34,738 nt of DNA, taken from assembly GCF_002266285.1 (NCBI RefSeq), contig NZ_NPMS01000017.1:1-34738 (forward strand), read 5' to 3'. Both the position numbers and the translations under genes were made by a program. The notes under the pieces are model-generated. The model was not told the DNA's origin, did no database searches, and saw nothing but the letters and a program-made list of their open reading frames with translations. This DNA is from Virgibacillus indicus. Its GTDB lineage: Bacteria; Bacillota; Bacilli; Bacillales; Amphibacillaceae. Positions 22,492 through 30,372 of the stretch are shown piece by piece; positions within the stretch are counted from its first letter, which is position 1, and every line of letters starts with the position of its first letter.

Positions 22492-22611
22492 TCATTCTTC
22501 AGATATGGCTCTTGGTAAATATACGACATATTCTTTTAATGCGAAACCGCTAGCTATAAAAGAAGTACCTAATAAAATAAATAAAATTGCTAATTTCAGA
22601 TTCCTGTTTAT
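22492..22611 (-). CDS. Possible small membrane peptide with ATA in place of a start codon
   Basis: 39 codons reading NRNLKLAILFILLGTSFIAS and GFALKEYVVYLPRAISEE-stop: a charged start, one membrane helix and an amphipathic end. AAGGGG stands eight bases upstream of an ATA codon (22609-22611) where a start would be expected. There is no ATG, GTG or TTG in frame. It could be a gene whose start has mutated, a gene using a rare start, or chance. Low confidence. Confidence 0.25.
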   Translation of the reverse strand: MNRNLKLAILFILLGTSFIASGFALKEYVVYLPRAISEE

Positions 22612-22791
22612 TTTTCTCTTCCCCTTATATTTATTTTTTTACTTATTTTATTAGACTCTATAACAAGAGATAAGCATCAGCTAAACGACACCTACATTTC
22701 GTTAGTGCACCCGATAGGTGAATGATCCCACCTTACCACTCTGTAATTGTACAGATTGTTTCCCCATTGCATAAATTCGATAAAAAAGTAA

Positions 22792-23520
22792 TTATAAAAC
22801 AGATTCACGTATATTAAGCTTAGATTCTTTTCCAGATAATTTTATTGATACATCAACAAGTATTTCTAAAGGATCAACACAATATTGTTTTATCTCTTTT
22901 TTTAATTTTACAGATGATAATTCCGTACATCCTAATATGACACAAGAGCAATGTTCCTTTGTTACTAGATGAGTGATGATATCCTCCAATTCTTCTGGTT
23001 TATAATCCACATCGGCTTTAATATTGTAAATGATTTCCATTATATTTTTTTGATTCAATTCATCTGGGTGATATGGAATAAGTTGATGAATCAAGCATTC
23101 ATTTTTGTAGATTCCAGTAGATATCGTCCCATCTGTTGCTAAGATAGCTACTTTACTACCTTTACCATATTGATAATAAATATGATTTGCAGTTTTCTCT
23201 ATCATATTAATTATATTTATTGTAGTTATTTCCTGCATTTGTTTATAAAAATAATGGGATGTATTACAAGGTATTGCAATATTACTAACATCTGTTTTCT
23301 CTAGCAATTCAAAATCCTTTTTAATCGTTTCCAAGAAGTGAGATTCTCTTCCTTCAAGTATTGCTTCTGTTCTATCTGGTATTGTGGCGTGATTCAGAAT
23401 AATCATATCGATATGTTCCTGATCTTTAGAAGCAACTGTATTTTTTATTGTTTTTTCATAAAAAACCTTTGTTGCTAAAGGTCCCATTCCACCTATAATG
23501 GCAAGTCGTTTATTTTTCAT
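22792..23520 (-). CDS. Aspartate/glutamate racemase family protein
   Basis: 242 aa. It starts MKNKRLAIIGGMGPLATKVF, the typical first strand and loop of aspartate racemases. The two catalytic cysteines are Cys85 in IAIPCNTSHY and Cys198 in VILGCTELS, as required for two-base racemisation without cofactor. The family converts L- to D-aspartate, though some members act on glutamate or other substrates. It lies 56 bp downstream of an ATP-grasp ligase gene on the same strand. In enterococci and lactococci an aspartate racemase is paired with the ATP-grasp D-aspartate ligase that builds the peptidoglycan cross-bridge, which suggests a similar pathway here (inference). Confidence 0.88.
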   Translation of the reverse strand: MKNKRLAIIGGMGPLATKVFYEKTIKNTVASKDQEHIDMIILNHATIPDRTEAILEGRESHFLETIKKDFELLEKTDVSNIAIPCNTSHYFYKQMQEITTINIINMIEKTANHIYYQYGKGSKVAILATDGTISTGIYKNECLIHQLIPYHPDELNQKNIMEIIYNIKADVDYKPEELEDIITHLVTKEHCSCVILGCTELSSVKLKKEIKQYCVDPLEILVDVSIKLSGKESKLNIRESVL

Positions 23521-23576
23521 TATTACACCGCCGAAAGTTAGTTATCATATAAAAATGCGAGGTCTATAAAAATCAA

Positions 23577-24758
23577 TCATTTAACAGCCCTATTAAAAAA
23601 TTTACCCAACATCATAAAAGTAAATGAAAAAGCTGGTTTTGGGTCTTTCCAGTCCCAAATAGCATAGGCTTTTGGTCTAAACAAGGTTTTAATTACACCT
23701 GGGAAAGATAGTTGTTTCGTTTTAATATAATTCTTTACTGCCAGCACATCCTCAAATACATACCAAAAAGCTGTATTTGTATTATGTTCTACTGTTTTAG
23801 GTTCTACAGGATCACCGATTAATTCCCTATATGTAATATACGGGAAATTTAGTCCGACTTTATACAATAAGCTGTTAAAGTTAGTAATTCTAGCATTAAT
23901 TTCAATTAAGTAATACTCTCCTGATTCAGCATCTTTTTTAAATTCTATTTCAGCAAAACCTTTATATTTAATATTTTCTAAAAATCTTGCACCAATTTCA
24001 TAAAGTTCAGGAACATGTTTTTGAATAGTGAAAACAGATGCTCCAAAATTTATTGGATATTGCCGAAATTTATTACCTGTTGTCCAATGCGTTACTTTCG
24101 ACTCTTGATTTAAATAAGTATCAAATGTATACATGTGATCATCAAAACCAGGGATAATTCTTTGTATGATAACTTCTAAATTTGCATTTTTTGCAAGTTC
24201 TATTTTTTCTTCCATTTCCTCTATGGAATGTACTTCAAATAGTTTTTTTCTAAATTCTTTAACAAAAGAAGGAGAATCAACTGGCTTTACCAAGCAGGGA
24301 AACTTAATGGTATCTTTTACTTTTTTATGTAAATTTTTTTCATCTGTATTAAGTGTTTCCGGAACATTTACTCCATTTTCTTCTGCTAATTTATGAAGTG
24401 TCTCTTTATTCATTACAGTACTATATAAACCTTGTTCTGTTTGAGGTATTAAATAATATTCACGAATTTTATCCAGGTGTGCATCAATAACTTCTAAATA
24501 GGAATCATGGCATGGAATAAGTACCGGCTTTTTATCTTGTTTTTTTGCATATTCAATTAAAGTAAAAATAAACTTTCCTGGGTCTTTTTGATAATGAGGA
24601 ACTATAATTTTTTCAGAGCAATATTTTGACTTAGCACCATATCTATTTTCCTCCGAATAGTCCGCAGCTACAGTATGAATACCATGAACACCTAAGCATC
24701 GGATTGCGCTTAATCCAATATAATAATTACTTCCTAAGATAACGACTTTATTTTTCAT
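23577..24758 (-). CDS. ATP-grasp ligase, possible D-aspartate (carboxylate-amine) ligase
   Basis: 393 aa from the ATG at 24756-24758, with AAGGAG nine bases upstream; a TTG three codons earlier abuts that site. The N-terminal Rossmann-like domain is KVVILGSNYYIGLSAIRCLG. The ATP-grasp region covers about 110-310: FPCLVKPVDSPSF, EVIIQRIIPGFDDHMYTFDT, and metal-binding acidic residues in KGFAEIEFKKD and YYLIEINARITNF. The C-terminal part has no membrane helix but ends with aromatic, basic segments. ATP-grasp ligases join a carboxylate to an amine. The racemase next to it makes D-aspartate or D-glutamate the likely substrate. Addition to peptidoglycan precursor Lys or to another acceptor cannot be decided here. 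Confidence 0.78.
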   Translation of the reverse strand: MKNKVVILGSNYYIGLSAIRCLGVHGIHTVAADYSEENRYGAKSKYCSEKIIVPHYQKDPGKFIFTLIEYAKKQDKKPVLIPCHDSYLEVIDAHLDKIREYYLIPQTEQGLYSTVMNKETLHKLAEENGVNVPETLNTDEKNLHKKVKDTIKFPCLVKPVDSPSFVKEFRKKLFEVHSIEEMEEKIELAKNANLEVIIQRIIPGFDDHMYTFDTYLNQESKVTHWTTGNKFRQYPINFGASVFTIQKHVPELYEIGARFLENIKYKGFAEIEFKKDAESGEYYLIEINARITNFNSLLYKVGLNFPYITYRELIGDPVEPKTVEHNTNTAFWYVFEDVLAVKNYIKTKQLSFPGVIKTLFRPKAYAIWDWKDPKPAFSFTFMMLGKFFNRAVK

Positions 24759-24788
24759 TACATTCAACTCCTTATATTAAAATTATTC

Positions 24789-24810
24789 AACATTTAAGTT
24801 AGTAAATGTT
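24789..24810 (-). promoter_or_regulatory. Inverted repeat upstream of the ligase gene
   Basis: AACATTT (24789-24795) and AAATGTT (24804-24810) with an 8-bp spacer, 31 bp upstream of the start codon of the ATP-grasp gene. It may be an operator or a chance AT-rich repeat. Confidence 0.35.
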
Positions 24811-25372
24811 TACTGCACACAATCTGTCGCATCACTACGATTTCTTGTTATTCCATATGCCGTTCGCAGCGCATATAATCTACATAGCCGTCGTAAAGTG
24901 TGCGGAAAGCCTGTTGATTCCTTTTTTAATTAATTTTATATATCTCTCTTGCAAAAGAACCAGTCCCTTCTCGTGAAATCACTCTACTATATATACCCTC
25001 GAAATAAACAAAAAGTTTTCCTGAAAGTTAATCTTTTTGTTTTAAATTTATTACTTTCAATATAATATTATTAAGATTCTGTGAATTTGGTTCAACTATC
25101 ATGCGTACAGGGATGACAGAATGGGCAGAAGTTGCAGTGAATCCTTCCTTTGGTATAGCACCTGGGTCGGAGGAATCATGATTATTGGGAAATGCGTTTG
25201 GCATGTTTATGTGGACCCAAAATAGATTATTCGCTAACACCTACAGGGCAAAGTTTCGTTCCTTGAGCGGGATAACAAACATTTAAATTGTAATTAAAAG
25301 GACGTAAACCCGTCACTCCAAAGATTAAAAGGAAAGGGCTGGGACACTACCAGCCAAAGTTAACGTAAAAAA

Positions 25373-25405
25373 GGCTCCAATCACCAATTTTTGATGGTTG
25401 GAGCC
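25373..25405. terminator. Strong hairpin with flanking A and T runs
   Basis: GGCTCCAATCA pairs with TGGTTGGAGCC (one G-T pair), preceded by six A and followed by GTTTT. It could terminate transcription in either direction. No intact gene ends beside it, so it is probably left from a lost gene or insertion element. Confidence 0.6.
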
Positions 25406-25775
25406 GTTTTGGATTTGAGACATTCATGATATGGAGCATCCGAAATCGTTCCTCAGTTTGAACAAATACGATGTAAGTATCCCCCATTTTAAGGCTTTAC
25501 CACTTTCCCATTCCTGGAATGAGCTGAATTCTTATTCTTCAAGAAACCAACCTAGAAATTCTGGTGACCTTTTTAAATCAGAGACATGTATCTCCATATG
25601 GTGAAGTAATCCTTTTGACAAGAAATAGGCCCTTTATTCTGCTAAACCACGCTGCAGGAAATAATATAAATTATTTTACGTTTACTCCATAATATTATAT
25701 TTTCCCATCTGTTCTTGAGCCTGTTAAATTCCATCCTCAGTTAGATAGACAGGTTTCGCCCATTTCCTTTCTTAT

Positions 25776-25830
25776 TAGGGAAAAGCACCATTACTTTAAG
25801 TACAATCTTTCACAATCTATTTTAATATGC
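25776..25830 (-). repeat. Dispersed terminator-type repeat, copy 7 (right part only)
   Basis: GCACCATTACTTTAAGTACA and TTTCACAATCTATTTTAAT match the right part of the copy at 30285-30372 (GCACCATTTACTTTAAGTAC ... TTCACAATCCA). The hairpin part is missing or degraded. Confidence 0.5.
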
Positions 25831-25848
25831 AAAGAAAGTATTAACTGT

Positions 25849-26271
25849 TCAAATTTTAACACTCATACATGTCTTAATTAACATCTTACATTTAATTGTT
25901 TCACTGGGCTTTTTTATTAAATCTAGGTTTCGAGTTCCTAATAAGAGGAGAAAATGATTGGAAAAGAAGCCGATGATGGATGCGATTCCTAAAATACTGA
26001 GTCCGAAAAACAAAAGTCTTGAGATGGGGATAAAGTCTGACAATCTGCTAAAAGCCAATGATGCAATAGCAAACATGATTGAATAACCGGAAACGAGCCA
26101 CGACGCTGTTGATGAATTTAAGGAAAAGTCTATAATTATAGAGGGCAATGCAACATTAAACATCGTCGTGTTCATTACTACGAGCAAGATGGTAAAACTC
26201 AAAATTAAAATAATCTTATTCTCTTGAATGGGTACCATGCTTTCTAATTGGGGAGAAGTAGTTGACGTCAT
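25849..26271 (-). pseudogene. Truncated MFS (DHA2-type) drug exporter, N-terminal part
   Basis: The first 112 residues are a normal exporter N-terminus: helix 1 ILILSFTILLVVMNTTMFNV, ALPSIIIDFSLNSSTASWLV, helices 2 and 3 and NHFLLLLGTR. They then change abruptly to NLDLIKKPSETIKCKMLIKT and stop at 140. A complete family member has 450-500 residues and 12-14 helices; here only about three or four remain, so no transport activity is expected. The break at about 25930 and the decayed sequence beyond point to a deletion or insertion. A strong operator-like palindrome still stands upstream at 26299-26332. Confidence 0.82.
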
Positions 26272-26298
26272 TTGATCCCGTCCTTATTTTTAAAGTAA

Positions 26299-26332
26299 TT
26301 AGTCGTTATCGTATTCGGACGACAACGACTAA
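26299..26332 (-). promoter_or_regulatory. 14-bp-arm operator upstream of the truncated MFS gene
   Basis: TTAGTCGTTATCGT (26299-26312) and ACGACAACGACTAA (26319-26332) are inverted copies with one mismatch around a 6-bp centre. Size and symmetry fit a TetR- or MarR-type site. No matching regulator gene is adjacent. Confidence 0.65.
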
Positions 26333-26361
26333 TCAACCTGCCTCACACAGGCAGGTTGATT
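26331..26361. terminator. 13-bp perfect hairpin after the reductase gene
   Basis: AATCAACCTGCCT and AGGCAGGTTGATT form a perfect stem with a 5-nt loop, 16 bp past the stop of the YhdH/YhfP-type gene. There is no U-run, so termination is likely but not certain. It shares two bases with the operator at 26299-26332. Confidence 0.55.
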
Positions 26362-26376
26362 CCATTCAAAATCTGT

Positions 26377-27363
26377 TTATAGTTTAACAAGCGTTCTTCC
26401 GCGTACTTTCCCTTCTAATATAGCAGCTAATACTCCGGGTAGTTCTTCTAATGAGATTTCATTCACCATCTCTTCATTTAAAGTTGTTGGTTTCAAATCA
26501 TTCCCAAGACGATTCCAAACTTTTAAACGTTCATTTCTTGGATATTGAACCGAGTCAACACCAAGCCAATTTATACCTCGTGAAATATGAGGAAAAACGG
26601 TTGTGGAAACTTCACTGCCACCTGTGAAACCGCATGTAGCTACAGATCCACCATAATTCAATGTACTTAGAATGTATTGGAGAGTTTTCCCTCCTACAGG
26701 ATCAACCGCTGCTGCCCATTTTCCTTCACGCACTGGCTGATTGTCGTTATCTACAATCTCATCTCGATGAATGATTTGTTTAGCGCCTAATCCTTTCAAA
26801 TACTCTTCTTGGTCTTCTTTTCCTGTACTCGCCACAACTTCATAACCTTTTTTAGCTAAAATATTTACCGCAACGCTGCCTACGCCTCCTGTTGCACCAG
26901 CTACTAGAACAGGTCCATGGCTAGGTTCTAATCCATTATCTTCTAGTCTTTGAACGGCTATTGCAGCAGTTAATCCTGCTGTTCCAAGAACCATGGATTC
27001 CTTTAAAGATAACCCTTTCGGAAGAGGAACAACCCACTCTGCAGGAACACGTGCGAGTTCACTATAGCCGCCAAAATGACCTGTTCCTAATTCGTAGCTC
27101 GTAACAATAACTTCATCACCTTTTGTAAATCGTTCGTCTTTTGAATCAATAACCGTTCCAGCTAAATCGATTCCTGGCACAACAGGATAGGAGGATACAA
27201 ACTTATTTAGGATAGCCACTGCACCATCTTTAAAGTTTACGCTAGAATAGGCTACTTGAATGGTTACGTCTCCTTCTGGAAGGTCTTCCATACGTAATTG
27301 TTTAATTTCTAACTTGGTTTGATCATTTACTTTATCTAGTACCATCGCTTTGAAATTATTCAT
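26377..27363 (-). CDS. YhdH/YhfP-type NADPH-dependent reductase (MDR superfamily)
   Basis: 328 aa, same length class as B. subtilis YhfP and E. coli YhdH/AcuI (acrylyl-CoA reductase). The GroES-like N-terminal domain has YSSVNFKDGAVAILNKF and PVVPGIDLAGTV. The Rossmann domain has VLVAGATGGVGSVAVNILAK, and the C-terminal block KVRGRTLVKL is typical. No zinc-binding Cys/His set is present, as in this group. It reduces activated double bonds using NADPH. It starts four bases after the thioesterase stop and completes the TetR-controlled operon with the Old Yellow Enzyme gene, all consistent with processing electrophilic enones or CoA esters (inference). Confidence 0.92.
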   Translation of the reverse strand: MNNFKAMVLDKVNDQTKLEIKQLRMEDLPEGDVTIQVAYSSVNFKDGAVAILNKFVSSYPVVPGIDLAGTVIDSKDERFTKGDEVIVTSYELGTGHFGGYSELARVPAEWVVPLPKGLSLKESMVLGTAGLTAAIAVQRLEDNGLEPSHGPVLVAGATGGVGSVAVNILAKKGYEVVASTGKEDQEEYLKGLGAKQIIHRDEIVDNDNQPVREGKWAAAVDPVGGKTLQYILSTLNYGGSVATCGFTGGSEVSTTVFPHISRGINWLGVDSVQYPRNERLKVWNRLGNDLKPTTLNEEMVNEISLEELPGVLAAILEGKVRGRTLVKL

Positions 27364-27367
27364 TTTA

Positions 27368-27814
27368 TCATTCTTTCCTTTCTCTTTTATGATTGGAATT
27401 CCCTTTTAAAACCATACACGTACTCGTTGAATGTGCAACAAGACTCTTTTTTTCATCATAGATATGGCATTCCAGCAATCCAATTGTGCCGCCCTTTTTT
27501 ATTATTTGCCCCTCAGCTCTCAGTTTCGATTCAAAAATAGGTTTAAGGAAATTCAACTTAAGTTCCACCGTCGTAAACAGTTCGTCCTCAGCAAGCGTAC
27601 TAATAAAAGATAATCCCATCGCAGCATCAGCTATATCACCCAGTATCCCACCATGTAACGTGCCCATCGGATTATGCAATCTTTCAGAAGCTTCTATTTC
27701 AATAACGACTCTGCCTTCTTCAGCCTCTACCACCTTAAAGCCAAGTACTTGCGCAACAGGAGCACCAGGTATTTCACCCGTCATCATTTTCTTTATTCTT
27801 TCTAAGTGACTCAT
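27368..27814 (-). CDS. PaaI-like hotdog-fold thioesterase
   Basis: 148 aa from the ATG at 27812-27814, with AGGAG nine bases upstream. Hotdog fold: RLHNPMGTLHGGILGDIADA (the central helix motif NPMGTLHGG, with the active region HGG...D) and strands FTTVELKLNFLKPI and LVAHSTSTCMVL. PaaI/YbgC-like enzymes hydrolyse acyl- or aryl-CoA thioesters. It lies between an Old Yellow Enzyme gene and a YhdH/YhfP-type reductase gene in one operon. Confidence 0.9.
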   Translation of the reverse strand: MSHLERIKKMMTGEIPGAPVAQVLGFKVVEAEEGRVVIEIEASERLHNPMGTLHGGILGDIADAAMGLSFISTLAEDELFTTVELKLNFLKPIFESKLRAEGQIIKKGGTIGLLECHIYDEKKSLVAHSTSTCMVLKGNSNHKRERKE

Positions 27815-27875
27815 TATCCACAACTCCTAAACAATTAATTTTACTTTTAGGTACCGCTATTTTTGAATAATTAAA

Positions 27876-28937
27876 TTAAGCTTTTAGAAACGGATAATCT
27901 ACATAACCTTGTGCACCACCGGCATAGAGCTTATTTAAATCCGGTTCATTTAGGGGGGCACTTTTCTTTATACGCTCAATGAAGTCTGGATTAGCTAGTG
28001 CCCAAATCCCTACTGTTGCAACATCTGCTAGACCATTATCCAAATCCATTGTAAGTTGTTCAAGCGGACGTCCCGCTCTATTTACCAACAGTGGCTGCGT
28101 CCATAATTGGCGTATTTCTTGTAATAAGGGTTCATTGCCAAAGTGCATAATATGAAGATAAGCCAAATTAAGCTTATTTAACTCCCCTATTAAATAACGA
28201 TACATCTCAATATTTGTATCGCCTTCCTCAATTCCGTTCAATGTTCCTTGAGGAGAAAACCGAATTCCCGTTTTTTCCGAACCAATTTCATCAATGACTG
28301 CTTTAGTCACTTCAATTGCAAGTTGAGCCCGGTTTTCAATTGTTCCACCATAGGTATCTTGCCTGAGATTTGAGTTTTCACTAAGGAATTGTTGAACTAG
28401 ATATCCATTTGCCCCGTGAATTTCAACTCCATCAGCTCCAGCTTCAATTGCTGCGGCTGCAGCTGTACGAAATTCTTGAATGACTTCTTTTATCTCATTT
28501 CGACCTAATTCCCTAGGAGTCGGGATATCTTTCTTCCCCTCAGCTGTATACATTTCTACTCCAGGTGCAATAGCTGAAGGTGCAACCGGCTGTCGATGAT
28601 GAGGCGTATTGTCAGGATGTGATACCCGCCCTACATGCATGAGCTGAATGAATATGCGAGCCCCTTCATTGTGTACGCGACTCGTTATCTTCTTCCAACC
28701 TTCTATGTGAGATGGTGTATAAATCCCAGGTGTATTTAAGTACCCTTGGCCATCATCTGAAGGTTGTGTACCTTCACTTATGATTAAACCGAAAGAAGAA
28801 CGTTGACCATAATATTCAGCGGCTAGTTCTCCCGGAGTACCATCAGGTAAAGCTCTATTTCTCGTCATTGGTGACATACCTAAGCGATTTTTCAATGTAG
28901 CGTCTCCAATACGAACCTCTTCAAATAAATTTTTCAT
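27876..28937 (-). CDS. Old Yellow Enzyme family alkene reductase (NemA-like)
   Basis: 353 aa from the ATG at 28935-28937, behind GAGGAGAATTAAA. FMN-dependent TIM barrel: MKNLFEEVRIGDATLKNRLG, MSPMTRNRA, the His/Asn pair region DGVEIHGANGYLVQQFLSEN, the DTYGG loop with conserved Tyr, and the phosphate-binding end FGNEP...NRAGRPLEQ. Members reduce enones, nitro compounds and nitrate esters with NAD(P)H. NemA-type genes are commonly controlled by a TetR repressor sensing electrophiles, and a TetR gene with matching operators lies upstream here. Confidence 0.93.
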   Translation of the reverse strand: MKNLFEEVRIGDATLKNRLGMSPMTRNRALPDGTPGELAAEYYGQRSSFGLIISEGTQPSDDGQGYLNTPGIYTPSHIEGWKKITSRVHNEGARIFIQLMHVGRVSHPDNTPHHRQPVAPSAIAPGVEMYTAEGKKDIPTPRELGRNEIKEVIQEFRTAAAAAIEAGADGVEIHGANGYLVQQFLSENSNLRQDTYGGTIENRAQLAIEVTKAVIDEIGSEKTGIRFSPQGTLNGIEEGDTNIEMYRYLIGELNKLNLAYLHIMHFGNEPLLQEIRQLWTQPLLVNRAGRPLEQLTMDLDNGLADVATVGIWALANPDFIERIKKSAPLNEPDLNKLYAGGAQGYVDYPFLKA

Positions 28938-29007
28938 TTTAATTCTCCTCGTTTTTGTGTTCTTAACCACGTAATATCTATAACTAAATGTCCACTACTC
29001 TCTTAAA

Positions 29008-29334
29008 TTACTTAGAATCAAGAAATTGGTTTACATGTTTAGCAAACTGTTCTGGATATTGAAATAGATGCCCATGACCAGAATCAGGATAAATAATCAG
29101 TTGTGCGTTTGGTAAATTTTCGGTAAGAATATAGCTGTTTTCGGTCGGAACCATAACGTCTTGAACACCGTTTGTCACAAGTACTGGTTGTGTAATCTTC
29201 TGTAACCAGTCGTATTTTTGATTAGAATCCTGTACGCCCCATTTTGCAAGTGCTTGTAATTGCGCTTCTTGTACTTGATCTGAACTTTCAACCTGTTTCT
29301 GATTCATGATTCTTTTTAGAGACTCACGTCCCAA
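29008..29334 (-). pseudogene. C-terminal fragment of an alpha/beta hydrolase
   Basis: 108 residues covering the last third of an alpha/beta hydrolase: ITQPVLVTNGVQDVMVPTEN carries the catalytic Asp, and IIYPDSGHGHLFQYPEQFAK carries the catalytic His. The nucleophile elbow (G-x-S-x-G) and oxyanion hole are absent. No upstream ATG region restores them, and the sequence before 29334 is promoter-like. The gene has lost its 5' part but still stands first behind the operator at 29396-29411. No hydrolase activity is expected. Confidence 0.8.
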
Positions 29335-29395
29335 TCTCTCGTAAAGGAAATAATTTATTCTATAAGTACACGTACAATTTTAATTGAAATAATTC

Positions 29396-29411
29396 GAGAA
29401 CGAACATTCTC
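29396..29411 (-). promoter_or_regulatory. TetR operator, site 1 (before the reductase operon)
   Basis: GAGAACGAACATTCTC, near-palindromic 16-mer, in the gap between the TetR gene and the operon it probably controls. It matches the site at 30091-30106 in 14 of 16 positions. Confidence 0.7.
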
Positions 29412-29432
29412 AAAAAAATAAAAAAAGAAAGC

Positions 29433-30008
29433 TTAATCCAATATAGACAGTGTCATATCGATAATACTTTCCAATTTTTCTCTATCATCGCTTGTTTTCA
29501 CTAGTACTCGCAATCCCACTAAGGAATTATGCATAAATTGGGAGAGCTTTTCCGCATCATGATGATGGGATATTTCTCCTAATGTTTGACCTCGTAGCAA
29601 TAGCTCGTTCAGTAGTTTTTCAGTCTTTGAGAAACTATCAACAACTTTCTCTGCTATTTCTTCATCATGCAGGGACAATTCAACTGCTGTATTTACTGTT
29701 AAACAACCAATAGTGTTTTTTTCATTTCTATAAATTGCAATCTCAAATAAACGCCTGATGGCCTGTTTAACCGAATTCAGTGGCTTTACTTGCGAATCTA
29801 TCTTGATCCCTATTACCTCATCATAGCGATCCAAAGCTCTCATAAATAATGTGTGCTTATCGCCAAATGTATCGTATATGCTTCTGCGATGGATGCCCAT
29901 ATGCGTGACTAAATCTTGTATAGATGTTTTTTCATAGCCTTGCTCCCAAAAGAGTACCATAGCTTTTTGTAATACTTCATTTTCATCATATTCTTTGATT
30001 CTTGCCAT
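29433..30008 (-). CDS. TetR/AcrR regulator of the reductase operon
   Basis: 191 aa. Helix-turn-helix: NEVLQKAMVLFWEQGYEKTS, IQDLVTHMGIHRRSIYDTFG, DKHTLFMRALDRY. The C-terminal domain contains NTIGCLTVNTAVELSLHDEE, with a Cys in the position where several electrophile-sensing TetR proteins of this subgroup carry one. Ribosome binding site AAAGGAGGGGGATTGG. GAGAACG...CATTCTC sites lie on both sides (29396, 30091, partial 30163), so it should repress itself and the downstream Old Yellow Enzyme / thioesterase / reductase operon. Confidence 0.9.
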   Translation of the reverse strand: MARIKEYDENEVLQKAMVLFWEQGYEKTSIQDLVTHMGIHRRSIYDTFGDKHTLFMRALDRYDEVIGIKIDSQVKPLNSVKQAIRRLFEIAIYRNEKNTIGCLTVNTAVELSLHDEEIAEKVVDSFSKTEKLLNELLLRGQTLGEISHHHDAEKLSQFMHNSLVGLRVLVKTSDDREKLESIIDMTLSILD

Positions 30009-30090
30009 CCAATCCCCCTCCTTTCGAACAACTATAGCAGCTTCTTTAGTACCTCGTTTAAAAAGCTTTAAGTACTTAGATGCTCGTTTC

Positions 30091-30106
30091 GAGAACGGTC
30101 ATTCTC
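30091..30106 (-). promoter_or_regulatory. TetR operator, site 2 (before the TetR gene)
   Basis: GAGAACGGTCATTCTC, near-perfect palindrome, 83 bp upstream of the TetR start. Immediately left of it CTCG-TTT-CGAG extends the symmetry. A partial third copy, GAGAACGATCAATCAA, starts at 30163. Confidence 0.7.
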
Positions 30107-30284
30107 ATTTCTCCAAAAAAATATTGCTTATCTATTACCTATATACTTTACGATATCATTTAGAGAACGATCAATCAATAAATAACTCCTGAAAATTATT
30201 ATGTCATTTCCCTATGCTTTGGAACTATCGGATAGTGATTTTTCTCAATTTATATTACTAATCTGCCCATTTAATAAATTAAAC

Positions 30285-30372
30285 AAAAAAGGGTACTAAT
30301 CCTTCTTTTAGGATTGCACCATTTACTTTAAGTACACTAATTCACAATCCAAATTATAATTTTAACATAAAT
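30285..30372 (-). repeat. Dispersed terminator-type repeat, copy 8
   Basis: Divergent hairpin part (AATCCTTCTTTTAGGATT at 30299-30316), then GCACCATTTACTTTAAGTAC and AATTCACAATCCA. It shares its right part with 25776-25830 and, more loosely, with 3143-3178. Confidence 0.5.

Larger units (their letters stand above)
22040..22791. other. Intergenic region with a methyltransferase relic
   Basis: About 750 bp. The recognisable items are the cytosine methyltransferase fragment (22148-22264), a short open stretch with a membrane-like peptide (22492-22611), and at about 22310-22360 a minus-strand peptide MSSKSEVRCDIRYNP-stop just upstream of the fragment. That peptide may belong to the same lost operon. 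The rest is AT-rich with no clear signal. Confidence 0.5.
24811..25848. other. 1-kb region of decayed sequence without an intact gene
   Basis: Contains a GC-richer island at 24825-24915 whose minus strand reads QAFRTLYDGYVDYMRCERHM E-stop, probably the tail of a lost gene. Two hairpins follow: GGCTGG-N7-CCAGCC at 25337-25355, resembling the GGGCTGGGACA ends common beside Firmicute insertion sequences, and 25373-25405. At 25776-25830 there is a partial dispersed repeat. A 70-codon open stretch at 25028-25240 shows no recognisable domain. The region looks like the remains of several insertions and deletions. Confidence 0.5.

Noticed and set aside
25028..25240. 70-codon minus-strand open stretch
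   Set aside because: No ribosome binding site, no domain recognised and located in decayed sequence; kept only as part of the intergenic description.
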